From Ruminococcus sp. (GTDB lineage: Bacteria > Bacillota > Clostridia > Oscillospirales > Ruminococcaceae), in NCBI RefSeq assembly GCF_019423705.1, contig NZ_JAHZAX010000002.1, forward strand, positions 124,001-188,000: DNA of 64,000 bases, in the 5' to 3' direction. Both the position numbers and the translations under genes were made by a program. Below the pieces are notes generated by a model. The model was not told the DNA's origin. It ran no database searches and saw only the letters and a program-made list of their open reading frames with translations. This document shows positions 50,461 through 60,555 of this stretch, piece after piece (the first letter of the stretch is position 1; every line of letters begins with the position of its first letter).

Positions 50461-51337
50461 TTTTATATTCCCACTCCTTGAGCTGCTTTGCTTGCTCGTA
50501 CATTTCAGCATAGCTGTCGTGACGTGACTTTGCAATATCGCCACGCTTTACCGCCTCGATCACCGCACAACCTTTTTCCTTCGTGTGGCTGCAATCGGGA
50601 AATCTGCACTTGTCAGAGTATTCAGCAAATTCCGTAAAGCAATCAGCAAGTTTATCCTTGAAAATTATGTCATATCTGTTGGTATCGAATGAAGAAAAAC
50701 CCGGTGTGTCGGCAATATATCCACCGCCCTCAAGCTTATAAAGCTCAACGTGGCGTGTGGTGTGCTTGCCTCTGCCAAGCTTTTTGCTTATCTCGTTCGT
50801 CGCAAGACCAAGCTCAGGGAACATATTATTGAGCAGTGATGATTTGCCCACTCCTGTATTTCCCGTGAAAGCCGAAAGCTTGCCCTCAAGATATGCCTTT
50901 ACCTCTGCGCTGCCCTCGCCTGTGGTATTATCCACCTGAAATGTCTTGATACCAGCATTTACATAAATATCCGCAAGTTCTTTGCAGCTGCTCTTGTCGA
51001 TCTTTGTAAAAACAACGACAGGCTCGATCTTCTTGAAAACTGCGATTGCGATAAACTTATCAAGCAGCAAAAGATTGGGCTTCGGCTCGCAGGTCGAGGA
51101 CACGAACACCAGCATATCGAGATTTGCCAGTGGCGGTCTTATAAGCAGCGATCTGCGCTCGCCTATCTTTTCGATAACGCCGCAGCCGTCAGCTTCAAGT
51201 GAAAATTCAACTCTGTCGCCGCAGACGGGAGAAACGTTTTGTTTTCTGAATACGCCCCTAGCCTTACATTCATAAATGCCTTCGGAGGCTTCTACTGTGT
51301 AGACGCCTCCGATAGCTTTAACGATTATTCCGTTCAT
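50453..51337 (-). CDS. rsgA: ribosome small-subunit-dependent GTPase (RsgA/CpgA)
   Basis: RsgA is a circularly permuted GTPase that checks late 30S assembly. The 294 residues have an N-terminal OB fold, VVFTKIDKS (G4), FTGNTGVGKSSLLN (G1), TPGFSSFD (G3), and a C-terminal zinc-binding CRFPDCSHTKEKGC. The order G4-G1-G3 is diagnostic. It lies 3 nt after the PASTA kinase gene; in Bacillus the kinase phosphorylates this GTPase, which fits their co-expression. Confidence 0.96.
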   Translation of the reverse strand: MNGIIVKAIGGVYTVEASEGIYECKARGVFRKQNVSPVCGDRVEFSLEADGCGVIEKIGERRSLLIRPPLANLDMLVFVSSTCEPKPNLLLLDKFIAIAVFKKIEPVVVFTKIDKSSCKELADIYVNAGIKTFQVDNTTGEGSAEVKAYLEGKLSAFTGNTGVGKSSLLNNMFPELGLATNEISKKLGRGKHTTRHVELYKLEGGGYIADTPGFSSFDTNRYDIIFKDKLADCFTEFAEYSDKCRFPDCSHTKEKGCAVIEAVKRGDIAKSRHDSYAEMYEQAKQLKEWEYKND

Positions 51338-51340
51338 AGA

Positions 51341-53461
51341 CTACTGATCCTGCTCGTCTGACTGCTGAGGCTCCGTTGTTGGAGCTTCAGTAGTAGTTGT
51401 TGTAGGTGCTTCAGTTGTCGTAGTTGTGGTTGTTGTAGTTGTAGTTGTCGGAGTGATGTTGATAAGTTCGCTCTCGTTGACACTACCGCTGAGCGTTGCT
51501 GTCTTTTTGTCATAGTCGATATCGTAAACAGCGTAGCGGCACTTCTGCTGACTCTCATCATTTGTGATGAAGATAGTCAGAGTTTCTGTCTTTTTGCCTT
51601 CAACTGTGATGTTTACAGAACCACCTGCAACAGACTCGCCGTCGCCGATTTTCTGTGTATAAGCAACGTTACCGTTTCTGTAAATGTCGATAGAATATGC
51701 GCCGTGGATACCGCTTGGCATTGGTAGAGCAAATGTCAGCTCAACAGGTGAAGTCTCACCGGTCGATACATAGATAATAACTGTTGAGTCACGATCAACA
51801 TATGTGCCTTCGTCAGTATCCTGCTCGATTACCTTGCCCTTATCGCCTTCGTGTTCGATCTCCTTGACCTCAGCCTTGAGCTTGTTTTCCTTGAGAAGTG
51901 CAACAGCCTTCTCTTCTGTCAGTCCAACAACGCGTGGGACCTTAACTCTTGTTTCAACAGGACCCTTACTTACAAATATAGTAACGGAAGCGCCTTCAGG
52001 ATACTTCTCGCCTGCTTTTGGCTCGGTCTTAACAACAAGACCTTCAGCGACTTCATCGTCCCAAGTCTCTCGGAACAATACTGTAAAGCCTGCCGCCTTC
52101 AATTCACTTTCAGCGACCTTGCTTTCCTTCTTGACCATATCCGGGATAACAGCCATCTTTCTGCCCTTACTTACTGTAAGCGTAACTGTGAAGCCTTCCT
52201 TAACGGACTTGCCTGCTGCCTGTCCCTGGAAGAAGATGATGCCTTCATCGTATTCGTTGTTATACTCTTCTGTGATATCGAACTTGAGCTTGTCCTTATA
52301 GTCCTGCTCGACCTGTACGATATTCTTGCCGACAAAGTTCGGAAGCGTTACTGTTCCTGTGTGGAGACCGTTCTGTCCCTTGAATGAGTTGAACACAACT
52401 GCCACGATAACGAACGCTGCAATAATTACGACTGCGACTGTTACAGCAAGCAGTATCGGAACGACGTAAGAACGCTTTTTCTCGTCCTCTTCGTCATCAT
52501 CGTCCTCGATATCCTCGTCCTTCTCGTCATAGTCCTCTTCATCATAATCATCTGAATTGTTATCATCGTAATAACTATTGTCGTCCTGAATAGGAACTGC
52601 AACAGCGCTGTTCTTATAACCGAACACAACAGACTGATTGAGCTTGAATGTGTCGATATCCTTTATCATCTCAGCAGCGGACTGATAACGTCTTGCAGGG
52701 TCTCTTTCCATTGCGTGCATAACGATCTCTTCAAGAGCCTCTGGGATAGACGGCATGATCTCTCTTGGCGGGATAGGCTCTTCCTGCATATGCTTGAGAG
52801 CTATCGCAACAGGGTTCTCGCCGTCAAATGGCTTTCTGCCTGTGAGCATTTCGTAAAGCATAACGCCGACAGAGTAGATATCCGATCTCTCGTCAGTCAT
52901 ATCGCCTCTTGCCTGCTCAGGTGAGATATAATGAACTGAACCGATAGTCTTGTCGGAAAGCGTCTTTCCATCGATCCTTGAAAATCTTGCGATACCGAAG
53001 TCCATTACCTTAATAGTTCCGTCGGTAAAAAGCATAATGTTCTGCGGCTTAATATCTCTGTGAACGATACCCTTGTCGTGTGCGTGCTGGAGAGCACGGA
53101 GTATCTGTGTTACAAAGTGAAGTGCGTCCTTCCATCTGAGCACGCCCTGCTGTTCAATGAACTCTTTGAGGGTAATGCCGTCGATGTACTCCATTACGAT
53201 AAACTGGATCTCGTCAGAAAATCCTACGTCGTATATCTTTACGATATTTGGGTGTGAAAGCACGGCGATAGCCTTGCTCTCGTTTCTGAAACGTCTGAGG
53301 AACTCTTCGTTCTCAGAGAATTCCGGTTTAAGTATCTTGACTGCTACGGTACGATTTTCCATAACGTCGTTAGCCTTATAAACGTCAGCCATTCCTCCGA
53401 CGCCGATTAGCTCGGTTATCTCATATCTGCCGTCAAGCTTCTTGCCGATATTAGAATCCAT
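51341..53461 (-). CDS. prkC: PASTA-domain serine/threonine kinase (PrkC/PknB)
   Basis: The kinase domain (about 10-270) has the glycine loop GVGGMADVYK, VAVKIL, HRDIKPQN and DFGIA. An acidic linker (about 300-335, dominated by Asp/Glu) precedes one membrane helix. Outside are three PASTA repeats, each ending in VSKG/VSTG, then a beta-rich domain and a tail with a run of threonines plus EAPTTTT repeats. PASTA kinases sense muropeptides or lipid II and control wall synthesis and germination. Start ATG 53461 follows AGGAG; 706 residues. Confidence 0.96.
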   Translation of the reverse strand: MDSNIGKKLDGRYEITELIGVGGMADVYKANDVMENRTVAVKILKPEFSENEEFLRRFRNESKAIAVLSHPNIVKIYDVGFSDEIQFIVMEYIDGITLKEFIEQQGVLRWKDALHFVTQILRALQHAHDKGIVHRDIKPQNIMLFTDGTIKVMDFGIARFSRIDGKTLSDKTIGSVHYISPEQARGDMTDERSDIYSVGVMLYEMLTGRKPFDGENPVAIALKHMQEEPIPPREIMPSIPEALEEIVMHAMERDPARRYQSAAEMIKDIDTFKLNQSVVFGYKNSAVAVPIQDDNSYYDDNNSDDYDEEDYDEKDEDIEDDDDEEDEKKRSYVVPILLAVTVAVVIIAAFVIVAVVFNSFKGQNGLHTGTVTLPNFVGKNIVQVEQDYKDKLKFDITEEYNNEYDEGIIFFQGQAAGKSVKEGFTVTLTVSKGRKMAVIPDMVKKESKVAESELKAAGFTVLFRETWDDEVAEGLVVKTEPKAGEKYPEGASVTIFVSKGPVETRVKVPRVVGLTEEKAVALLKENKLKAEVKEIEHEGDKGKVIEQDTDEGTYVDRDSTVIIYVSTGETSPVELTFALPMPSGIHGAYSIDIYRNGNVAYTQKIGDGESVAGGSVNITVEGKKTETLTIFITNDESQQKCRYAVYDIDYDKKTATLSGSVNESELINITPTTTTTTTTTTTTEAPTTTTTEAPTTEPQQSDEQDQ

Positions 53462-53508
53462 ATAATTCAACTCCTACATTATTTGAATAATTTCCACAAT
53501 TTTATTTA

Positions 53509-54237
53509 TCAATTAGCAACAACCGCAGCGGTGATATTGTCCTTTCCACCGCATTCGTTTGCATAATTTATCAGATCGTTGATCGCACCTTCGAGATTTT
53601 TTCCATAAACAGTTTCATATATCTGTTCATCGGTGCAGTAATTTGTCAGACCGTCTGAGCAAAGCAGCAGAGCGAAATTTCCGCTCTCCTCAAGCTCAAA
53701 ATAGTCCACCTCAACATCAGACTCAACGCCCACCGCCTTGGTGATAACGTTTCGCATATGATGATTTTTAGCTTCTTCCCTGGTTATTTGACCCGAGCGG
53801 AAGAGCATTTCCACATAAGTATGGTCTGTGGTGATCTGCTTTATTCCCTCGTCTGTGAGCAGATATCCTCTGCTGTCGCCTACGCTGACAAGATATATCA
53901 TCTTATCAACAACAAGTGCCGCAACGCAGGTCGTGCCCATTCCGTTTTTGTCGATATCCTCTCTGCTCTTGTCATACACAACGGTGTTTGCATAATGCAC
54001 CGAGGTGAGCATCAGATTTCGTATAGAATTAGGCTTCATATCAGGTCTGAAATTCTCCTTGATACGGCTCACAACTGCGTCAATGGCAAGCTGGCTCGCA
54101 ACACCTCCCGAAGAAGCGCCGCCCATTCCGTCGCACACCACCGCAACAGCAGTATTCTCAGCCAAAAACTCGGTATAAACTCTGTCCTGATTTTCGCTGC
54201 GCTTTTTTCCAATGTTCGTATCAGACGCTATAAACAA
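53509..54237 (-). CDS. prpC: PP2C-type protein phosphatase (PrpC/Stp)
   Basis: PrpC removes phosphate from targets of the PASTA kinase and from the kinase itself. Motifs are ENQDRVY, VCDGMGGASSG with the metal aspartates, SVGDSRGYLL, LLCSDGLTNY and GGKDNITAAVV. The start is uncertain: AAAGGTGG overlaps the GTG codons at 54249/54246, so TTG 54237 (MFIASDTNIGKKR), 8 nt after it, is preferred and matches the family N-terminus; product 242 residues. Confidence 0.93.
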   Translation of the reverse strand: MFIASDTNIGKKRSENQDRVYTEFLAENTAVAVVCDGMGGASSGGVASQLAIDAVVSRIKENFRPDMKPNSIRNLMLTSVHYANTVVYDKSREDIDKNGMGTTCVAALVVDKMIYLVSVGDSRGYLLTDEGIKQITTDHTYVEMLFRSGQITREEAKNHHMRNVITKAVGVESDVEVDYFELEESGNFALLLCSDGLTNYCTDEQIYETVYGKNLEGAINDLINYANECGGKDNITAAVVAN

Positions 54238-54260
54238 GCATTTCACCACCTTTTATCAAA

Positions 54261-55307
54261 TCATATTTCATATTCCCGTCTAAGCTGACCGCATGCTGCG
54301 TCGATATCCGCACCAAGCGTTCTGCGAACAGTCGCATTGATACCAAGCTCTTCAAGATAGCCCTTGAACCGATTGGCGGACTTTCTGTCGGAGTGATAAT
54401 TGCGCTCCTTGATCTTATTGACGGGTATTATATTAACGTGACAGACAAAGTTTTTCAGAAGCGAGGCAAGCTCTTTAGCGTCCTCCCTCGAATCGTTATG
54501 TCCGTCGATCAACGCATATTCAAAAGAAATTCGTCTGCCCGTTACCTTAAAATAGTATCGGCAGGCCGTAAGCAGTTCGTTGATATCATACTTATTATTG
54601 ATAGGCATGATCTCACTTCTGCTTTTGTTATTAGAAGCGTGCAGAGATATTGAAAGGGTTATTCCAAGCTTTAGCTCTGCAAGCTCATAAATTCTAGGCA
54701 CAACGCCGCAGGTGGACACCGAGACGTGTCTCAGCGACATATTGAATCCCTGCGGACAGGACAGCAGATTGAGAAAATTCACAACATTGTCGTAATTGTC
54801 CATAGGTTCGCCTATCCCCATAAGCACAACGCCAGATATCTTGCGGCCGCTGTCACGCTCGGAAGTGTATATCTGTCCGAGTATCTCAGAGGACGTAAGA
54901 TTACGCTTGAAACCTGCAATGGTCGAAGCACAGAACCTACACCCCATTTTACAGCCCACTTGCGTTGACACACAAATGGTATTGCCGTAATTGTATTCCA
55001 TTATAACAGACTCGACGTGATTGCCATCGGGAAGCTCATATAGATATTTTACAGTATTATCGGTATGAGATTCAAGCTTTTTTGACACAAATAGTGATTT
55101 TAAACAAAATTTTTCATTTAGCAGATTCCGTAATTGTACAGATAGATTAGTCATTTCATCGAAAGTCGCAACACGCTTGACGTGCAGCCATTCAAATATC
55201 TGTTTTGCACGGAACTTCTTTTCACCAAGCTTCAGTATCTCAGCTTCAAGCTCATCGGGCATAAGTCCTAAAATATCAATTTTTCCATTATCGTCAAACG
55301 ATACCAA
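54261..55307 (-). CDS. rlmN: 23S rRNA (adenine-2503-C2)/tRNA methyltransferase
   Basis: RlmN is a radical-SAM enzyme that methylates A2503 of 23S rRNA and A37 of some tRNAs, aiding accuracy. The 348 residues carry the cluster motif CRFCAS preceded by a cysteine in GCKMGC, VLMGIGEPMDNYDNV, SLHASNN and the second catalytic cysteine in AACGQLRRE near the C-terminus. TTG 55307 is the start, with GAGGTGA upstream; no ATG fits. It sits 4 nt after rsmB. Confidence 0.96.
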   Translation of the reverse strand: MVSFDDNGKIDILGLMPDELEAEILKLGEKKFRAKQIFEWLHVKRVATFDEMTNLSVQLRNLLNEKFCLKSLFVSKKLESHTDNTVKYLYELPDGNHVESVIMEYNYGNTICVSTQVGCKMGCRFCASTIAGFKRNLTSSEILGQIYTSERDSGRKISGVVLMGIGEPMDNYDNVVNFLNLLSCPQGFNMSLRHVSVSTCGVVPRIYELAELKLGITLSISLHASNNKSRSEIMPINNKYDINELLTACRYYFKVTGRRISFEYALIDGHNDSREDAKELASLLKNFVCHVNIIPVNKIKERNYHSDRKSANRFKGYLEELGINATVRRTLGADIDAACGQLRREYEI

Positions 55308-55311
55308 ATTA

Positions 55312-56628
55312 TCACCTCTGCCTGATAAACTTCGCTATAAAGAAACCGTCTGAATTGTATTTTGCAGGTGTTATGGACATTCTGCAAAGTTCGCTGTCGC
55401 CGCCAAAAGCCTCGCCAAGTGGCGCAGGCGCAAAGTCGGGATTTTCTTTCAAAAATCTGTCCGCAACTTCGTCATTCTCAGCCCTTGAAAGCGTGCAAGT
55501 CGAATACACCAGCGTTCCGCCCACCTTTACATATCCAGCCGACGTATTAAGGATATCGAACTGGATTTCGGGCAGCCGCTCAAAATCTTTGGGAGCTTTG
55601 AACTTGATCTCGGGCTTGCGCCTTATAACGCCAAGCCCCGAACAAGGTGCGTCACAAAGAACTTTGTCCGCCATTGGCATTGCCTCAGAGAACACCTTTG
55701 CATTGTTGACCCCAGCTTTCACGCAGTCAAGTCCCAGCCTTTTTGCTCCGCTTTCGATAAGCCTTGCCCTGTTGACGTGAAGATCGAAAGCGTGGACTTC
55801 GCCCTTATTGTGCATTCTCTCAGCGATCGTGAAAGTTTTGCCACCCGGAGCTGCGCAAAGATCAAGAACTACATCGCCCTCTTGTGTGTCAAGCGCCGCA
55901 CAACAAAGCTGACTTGACAAATCCTGAACGTGAAGTCTGCCCTCTTTGTAAGCTTTCGTGTGCTCGATAGCCCCGGCGCCGCAAATTCTTATGCAGTCGG
56001 GCAAGATCGCAAGCCGTTCAAAGGTCACGCCGTCCTGCACAAGCATATCAAGCGTGCTTTCAAGAGAATGAAAGACCGTGTTGACCCTTGCGGTAACAGG
56101 TGCTTGTCCGATAGAGCTTTCAAGCATATCGAGACAGACCTCTTTGCCGTATTCTTTCTGCCATTTTTCCGTCAGCCAAACCGGTGCGGAATATTTTATA
56201 GACAGCTCTTCAAGAACATTTCTGCCCTCAGGGAGCTTTTTGTCATTTCGTATAAATTCCCTCAGCATTGCGTTTATAAAACCGCTTGCCGCTGGATTTC
56301 TATTTTTCTTCGCCAGCTTCACCGACTCGTCCACCGCCGCATTGTCGGGAACGGAGTCCATATACAAAAGCTGGTAAAGACCCATTCTGAGGATAACTTT
56401 AACCTCAGTACCAATTTTATTCTTAGGGTTGCGTGAGTATTCCCGTATTATCTCATCAATGGTTATCTGCCTTTCAAGAACGCCGTAAAACAGCGCCGAA
56501 GCAAACTTTTTATCCTGCGCAGAAAGATCGCTGCGCTCAAGCCCCTCGTCAAGAAGTATATTAGAATATGATCCGCTGTTTTCAAGCCTTGTGAGAAGTC
56601 TTAAAACAGTTTTTCTGGCATTTCCCAT
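55312..56628 (-). CDS. rsmB: 16S rRNA (cytosine-967-C5)-methyltransferase
   Basis: An N-terminal NusB-like RNA-binding domain (about 1-140) is followed by a SAM methyltransferase domain with VLDLCAAPGGKT, DAPCSGLGVIRR with the catalytic cysteine region, and STCTLSRAEN with the second cysteine. The length of 438 is normal. GGAGGA precedes the ATG. It lies between fmt and rlmN, as in many Firmicutes. Confidence 0.96.
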   Translation of the reverse strand: MGNARKTVLRLLTRLENSGSYSNILLDEGLERSDLSAQDKKFASALFYGVLERQITIDEIIREYSRNPKNKIGTEVKVILRMGLYQLLYMDSVPDNAAVDESVKLAKKNRNPAASGFINAMLREFIRNDKKLPEGRNVLEELSIKYSAPVWLTEKWQKEYGKEVCLDMLESSIGQAPVTARVNTVFHSLESTLDMLVQDGVTFERLAILPDCIRICGAGAIEHTKAYKEGRLHVQDLSSQLCCAALDTQEGDVVLDLCAAPGGKTFTIAERMHNKGEVHAFDLHVNRARLIESGAKRLGLDCVKAGVNNAKVFSEAMPMADKVLCDAPCSGLGVIRRKPEIKFKAPKDFERLPEIQFDILNTSAGYVKVGGTLVYSTCTLSRAENDEVADRFLKENPDFAPAPLGEAFGGDSELCRMSITPAKYNSDGFFIAKFIRQR

Positions 56629-56641
56629 TATATCCTCCGAA

Positions 56642-57574
56642 TTATCCCAGCACTATGCCGTTTTCAATGTGTCTGCCTCTCAAAAAGTCGGCAGTATCCA
56701 TTCTCTTTGAGCCTTCGGCCTGCACCTGTGTAAATCTGATAACACCGTCTAAGCAGGCAACTGAAAAGTCGCTGCTGTCAACAACAGTACCGACAGGCTT
56801 GCCGCAAGGCTTTGTTGAAGCGATCTCCGACTTGTAAACTTTAAGTCTCTTGCCCTCAAGAACAGTCGTTGCACAAGGCCAGTCAGAAAGGCCGCATATC
56901 TGCTTGTGGACTTTTCTCACAGGGTCGTTAAAGTTGATCTGACACATATCCTTTGTGAGCATTGGCGCATATGTTGCAAGGCTCTCGTCCTGCTTAACAG
57001 GCGTAACTTCGCCCTTTTCAAGCTTTTCAAGTGTCTCTGTCAACACCTCTGCGCCCATTTCTGAGAGCCTGTCAAAAAGCTCTGCCGCCGTTTCGTTCTC
57101 ACCGATAGGAGTTGCTCTTTCAACAAGAATATCGCCCGTGTCCATACCCTCAGCCATAAGCATTGTGGTTATTCCCGTCTCAGCCTCATCATTGAGCACA
57201 GCCCATTGGATAGGTCCAGCGCCACGATATTTCGGGAGTAGCGAGCCGTGAACATTCACACAGCCATACTTTGGAATATCAAGCACAGACTTTGGAAGCA
57301 TTTTTCCATAAGCCGCAACAACGATACAATCAGGAGCTAAGTCCTTTATTATCTGAACGTACTCTTCGCCGTCTTTTTTAAGGCTCTGGGGCTGATAAAC
57401 AGGCGTGCCGTGCTCCTGCGCCAAAACCTTTACAGGCGGCGGAGTGAGCTTATAACCTCTGCCCTTCGGCTTATCGGGCTGAGTGAAAACAGCCTGCACA
57501 TTATAGCCGCAGTCATAAAGTCTTTTTAGAGTAGGAACGGCAAAATCGGGCGTTCCCATATATATAATATTCAT
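56642..57574 (-). CDS. fmt: methionyl-tRNA formyltransferase
   Basis: Fmt formylates initiator Met-tRNA with 10-formyl-THF. The 310 residues show YMGTPDFAVP, the folate-binding VNVHGSLLPKYRGAGPIQWA with the Asn-His pair, a later DTGDIL, and a C-terminal OB-like domain (QICGLSDWPCATT). Its start codon shares one base with the stop of def. The pair makes and later removes the formyl group. Confidence 0.97.
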   Translation of the reverse strand: MNIIYMGTPDFAVPTLKRLYDCGYNVQAVFTQPDKPKGRGYKLTPPPVKVLAQEHGTPVYQPQSLKKDGEEYVQIIKDLAPDCIVVAAYGKMLPKSVLDIPKYGCVNVHGSLLPKYRGAGPIQWAVLNDEAETGITTMLMAEGMDTGDILVERATPIGENETAAELFDRLSEMGAEVLTETLEKLEKGEVTPVKQDESLATYAPMLTKDMCQINFNDPVRKVHKQICGLSDWPCATTVLEGKRLKVYKSEIASTKPCGKPVGTVVDSSDFSVACLDGVIRFTQVQAEGSKRMDTADFLRGRHIENGIVLG

Positions 57575-58038
57575 TACTCGTCCTCGACCTCTACAAATTC
57601 CTCAACGATCTCTGTGAATAGATGACCCTCAAGGTGCGCAAGCTCGTGACAAACGCATTGTGCGAAAAGTTCTGACGTTTCCATTTCATACCACTTGCCG
57701 TGTCTATCCTGCGCTTTGAACTTAACTCTCATAGGTCTTGTTACATAGCCCCACTCGCCCGGACAAGAGAGACAGCCCTCAAGAACTCTTTGAGTTTCCT
57801 CGCTCTGCCAAGTTATCTCAGGGTTTATGAGCTCGTACACCTTGTCGTCGATGATGATGACAACAACTCTTCTGAGCTTTGCCACCTGTGGACCTGCAAG
57901 GCCAACGCCGTTTGCCTTGACAAGGGTCTCAGTCATATCGTCAAGAAGCTGACCAAGCTTGTCGTCAAACTCAGTAACAGGCTTGCAGACCTTGTGAAGT
58001 ATCTCATCACTTTTATTAAGTATTTTTCTTAATGCCAT
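57574..58038 (-). CDS. def: peptide deformylase
   Basis: Def removes the formyl group from new proteins. The three motifs are GVGLAGPQV, EGCLSCPGEWG (with a metal cysteine) and CVCHELAHLEGHLF (HExxH-type: HELAH). The motif II reads GCLSCPG rather than the common GCLSVPG. The 154 residues are standard. It is coupled to fmt. Confidence 0.97.
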   Translation of the reverse strand: MALRKILNKSDEILHKVCKPVTEFDDKLGQLLDDMTETLVKANGVGLAGPQVAKLRRVVVIIIDDKVYELINPEITWQSEETQRVLEGCLSCPGEWGYVTRPMRVKFKAQDRHGKWYEMETSELFAQCVCHELAHLEGHLFTEIVEEFVEVEDE

Positions 58039-58056
58039 TTGTTAAACTATCCTTTC

Positions 58057-60522
58057 TCACAGCCCGATATCGCCGTTTATATCTGCATAAATGCGGACTG
58101 ACTGATAATCTCTGTTTTTATAGAACTCGCCCAGAACATACTTTATCATTTCACGAAAATCCGCAGTATTGCGTGTTTTCAAGATAAGTCTGTATCTGTA
58201 ACGATTATTTATCATTTCAAATGTGCAGGGTGCAGGACCCAAGGCACGCAGCGGAAAATTCACCTTATTTTGTGAAACATACCGCCCGATACGCTCCGTC
58301 ACCCAGCGTGAAGCGCCTATTGCTTTGCTTTCAAGGGGCGCTGAAAAGCCTATAACGCATATATCGCAGAAAGGCGGATAGGTCAGCGACTTTCGCAAAG
58401 CGATCTCCTCATTAAAGAACTCGTCATAATTCTGCTCCGCCGCAAGGTTCAGCACATAATGATCGGGCACGAATGTCTGAATATATGCCGCACCGGGCTT
58501 ATCGCCTCTGCCGCTTCGTCCTGCCACTTGTGTAAGCAGCGAGAACGTGCGCTCATAGCTTCTGAAATCGCCTGTAAACAGCGCCTTGTCAAGGGATATC
58601 ACGCCCACAAGAGTAACATTCGGAAAGTTCAGACCCTTTGCGATCATCTGTGTTCCCAACATAATGTCATACTCGCCGTTTTCAAATGCCTTAAAATTCT
58701 CTTCATAGGAATATCTCGAAGAGGTAGTGTCAGCGTCCATTCTGAGCAGCCTTGCTTCTGGAAAAAGCCTTGCGATCTCGTCCTCAACACGCTGAGTTCC
58801 CACGCCGCTTGATTTAAGCTTCTGCGAACCGCAATGTGGGCACTTCTCGATATTATCCATTGTATAACCGCAATAGTGACACATATACCGATCGTTCTTT
58901 TTGTGATAGGTCAGCGGTATATTGCAGTTAGGACAAGCCACAGGCTGACGGCACTCAACGCAGGAAATATACGTTGTATAGCCACGTCGATTGAGCAAAA
59001 GTATAGCCTGTTCGCCTTTTTTCAGCGTTTCACCAAGCTTATCGCTGAGCGTTCTGCTGAGTAGGCTGTCATTGCCCTCGGCGGCTTCCTGCTGCATATC
59101 GACTATCTCGACTGCTGGCAAAGGAACGTCTGAAAACCTTTTTTTAAGCTCAAACAAATGAAATCTGCCCTTTTGAGCGTAATAAAAGCTTTCCAGCGAA
59201 GGTGTTGCCGACGCCATCAGCAGCACACAGTTATTGTGTCCGCACCGCTGTATGGCCACGTCTCTTGCGTGATAGCGTGGGGTGGAATCTGATTTATAAG
59301 AGGGTTCGCCCTCTTCGTCCATTATGATTATGCCCACGTTTGATATGGGCGAAAATATAGCGCTTCTTGTGCCGATAACTATCCTCGCTTCACCGTTTTT
59401 GATACGCTTGAACTCGTCCGTCCTCTGTCCTAAGGACAAAGAGGAGTGCATAACTGCTATCTTATCGCCGAAAAGCGACTTGAACTTGCCAAGCATTTGC
59501 GGCGTCAGCGATATCTCCGGCACCAGCATAACAGCGGTCTTGCCCATTTTCAACACGCTGTCGATAAGCTTGATAAAAACGGAAGTCTTTCCGCTTCCTG
59601 TCACGCCGTAAAGCAATGCACCCGACGGCTTTTCAGCCTTGACAAGCTCCATTATCCCACCATAAGCCTTTGTCTGCTCTTCGTTCAAATGGATATCGTC
59701 GGGGCTCTGCCTGTCGCCAAGTTTGCCGATAGCGTCACGGAGGACTTCATATTTATACTGCTTTATAACGCCCTTGTCCTCCAGCCTTTTGAGTATGCTG
59801 GAAGTGCAGTTCGTCATATAGCATACTTCCTTGACAGAAGCACAGCCGCTCTCTTCAAGGAGCTTCACAACAAGGGTCTGCTTCGGCGTTAGGCTGACCT
59901 GCAAAGACCCCGAAAGATAATTCTCGGCAAGTCTCACCATACTGACGCTCTCATCGCCGACTTTGCGTTTAAGCTGATCGCTTATTTCCACAAAGCCTTT
60001 ATCAACAAGGCTGTCAAGTATATTCTTTTTCTTAGGGTCGCCCTTTACGTCAAGAAAGCTGTCTATCTCACGCTGATTTTTTGCACAACGGAGAAAATCA
60101 ATAATATTTTTTTCATCATCGCTAAGCTCGTCCTCGTCGATAAACGTATTGACTAGGCTGTAATGCTCAGAGAAATTATAGGAAAACCCTGTTGGCACAA
60201 CCGATTTGAATGCGTCAAAATATGTGCAGAAAGTATTTTCTTTCAGCCAAAAGATTATCTTCATCATCTCGTCAGTAACAAGGCTTTCGCTGTCAATGAC
60301 CGATATAACAGGCTTTAGCTTCTCGTTATATTCGGCCTCAGTATAAGTCCTTGCCACAAAGCCAACGGCTTTTTTATTGCCCTTTCCGAATGGAACGAGC
60401 ACCCGCATTCCGATCGTCAGATTGGCTGCAAGCTCTTCGGGAACGCTGTAACTATACAGCGCATCAAAGCTATATGAGGCACGGCTGATAGCAACCTTTG
60501 CAACTGTAAAAACGCCTCGCAA
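58057..60522 (-). CDS. priA: primosomal protein N' (PriA helicase)
   Basis: PriA is a 3'-5' helicase that restarts collapsed replication forks. The protein of 821 residues has an N-terminal 3'-end-binding domain (AKVAISRASYSFDALYSYSVP), Walker A GVTGSGKTS, DEEG (IIIMDEEGEPSY), and a zinc region CVECRQPVACPNC...CHYCGY...CPHCGS between helicase lobes. The frame opens at GTG 60531, which overlaps the AGGAGG site; TTG 60522, 10 nt after it, is the better start. There is no coaBC gene between rpoZ and priA as in many relatives. Confidence 0.95.
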   Translation of the reverse strand: MRGVFTVAKVAISRASYSFDALYSYSVPEELAANLTIGMRVLVPFGKGNKKAVGFVARTYTEAEYNEKLKPVISVIDSESLVTDEMMKIIFWLKENTFCTYFDAFKSVVPTGFSYNFSEHYSLVNTFIDEDELSDDEKNIIDFLRCAKNQREIDSFLDVKGDPKKKNILDSLVDKGFVEISDQLKRKVGDESVSMVRLAENYLSGSLQVSLTPKQTLVVKLLEESGCASVKEVCYMTNCTSSILKRLEDKGVIKQYKYEVLRDAIGKLGDRQSPDDIHLNEEQTKAYGGIMELVKAEKPSGALLYGVTGSGKTSVFIKLIDSVLKMGKTAVMLVPEISLTPQMLGKFKSLFGDKIAVMHSSLSLGQRTDEFKRIKNGEARIVIGTRSAIFSPISNVGIIIMDEEGEPSYKSDSTPRYHARDVAIQRCGHNNCVLLMASATPSLESFYYAQKGRFHLFELKKRFSDVPLPAVEIVDMQQEAAEGNDSLLSRTLSDKLGETLKKGEQAILLLNRRGYTTYISCVECRQPVACPNCNIPLTYHKKNDRYMCHYCGYTMDNIEKCPHCGSQKLKSSGVGTQRVEDEIARLFPEARLLRMDADTTSSRYSYEENFKAFENGEYDIMLGTQMIAKGLNFPNVTLVGVISLDKALFTGDFRSYERTFSLLTQVAGRSGRGDKPGAAYIQTFVPDHYVLNLAAEQNYDEFFNEEIALRKSLTYPPFCDICVIGFSAPLESKAIGASRWVTERIGRYVSQNKVNFPLRALGPAPCTFEMINNRYRYRLILKTRNTADFREMIKYVLGEFYKNRDYQSVRIYADINGDIGL

Positions 60523-60555
60523 CCGTACCACACCTCCTTGAGAATGTTATGCTTC

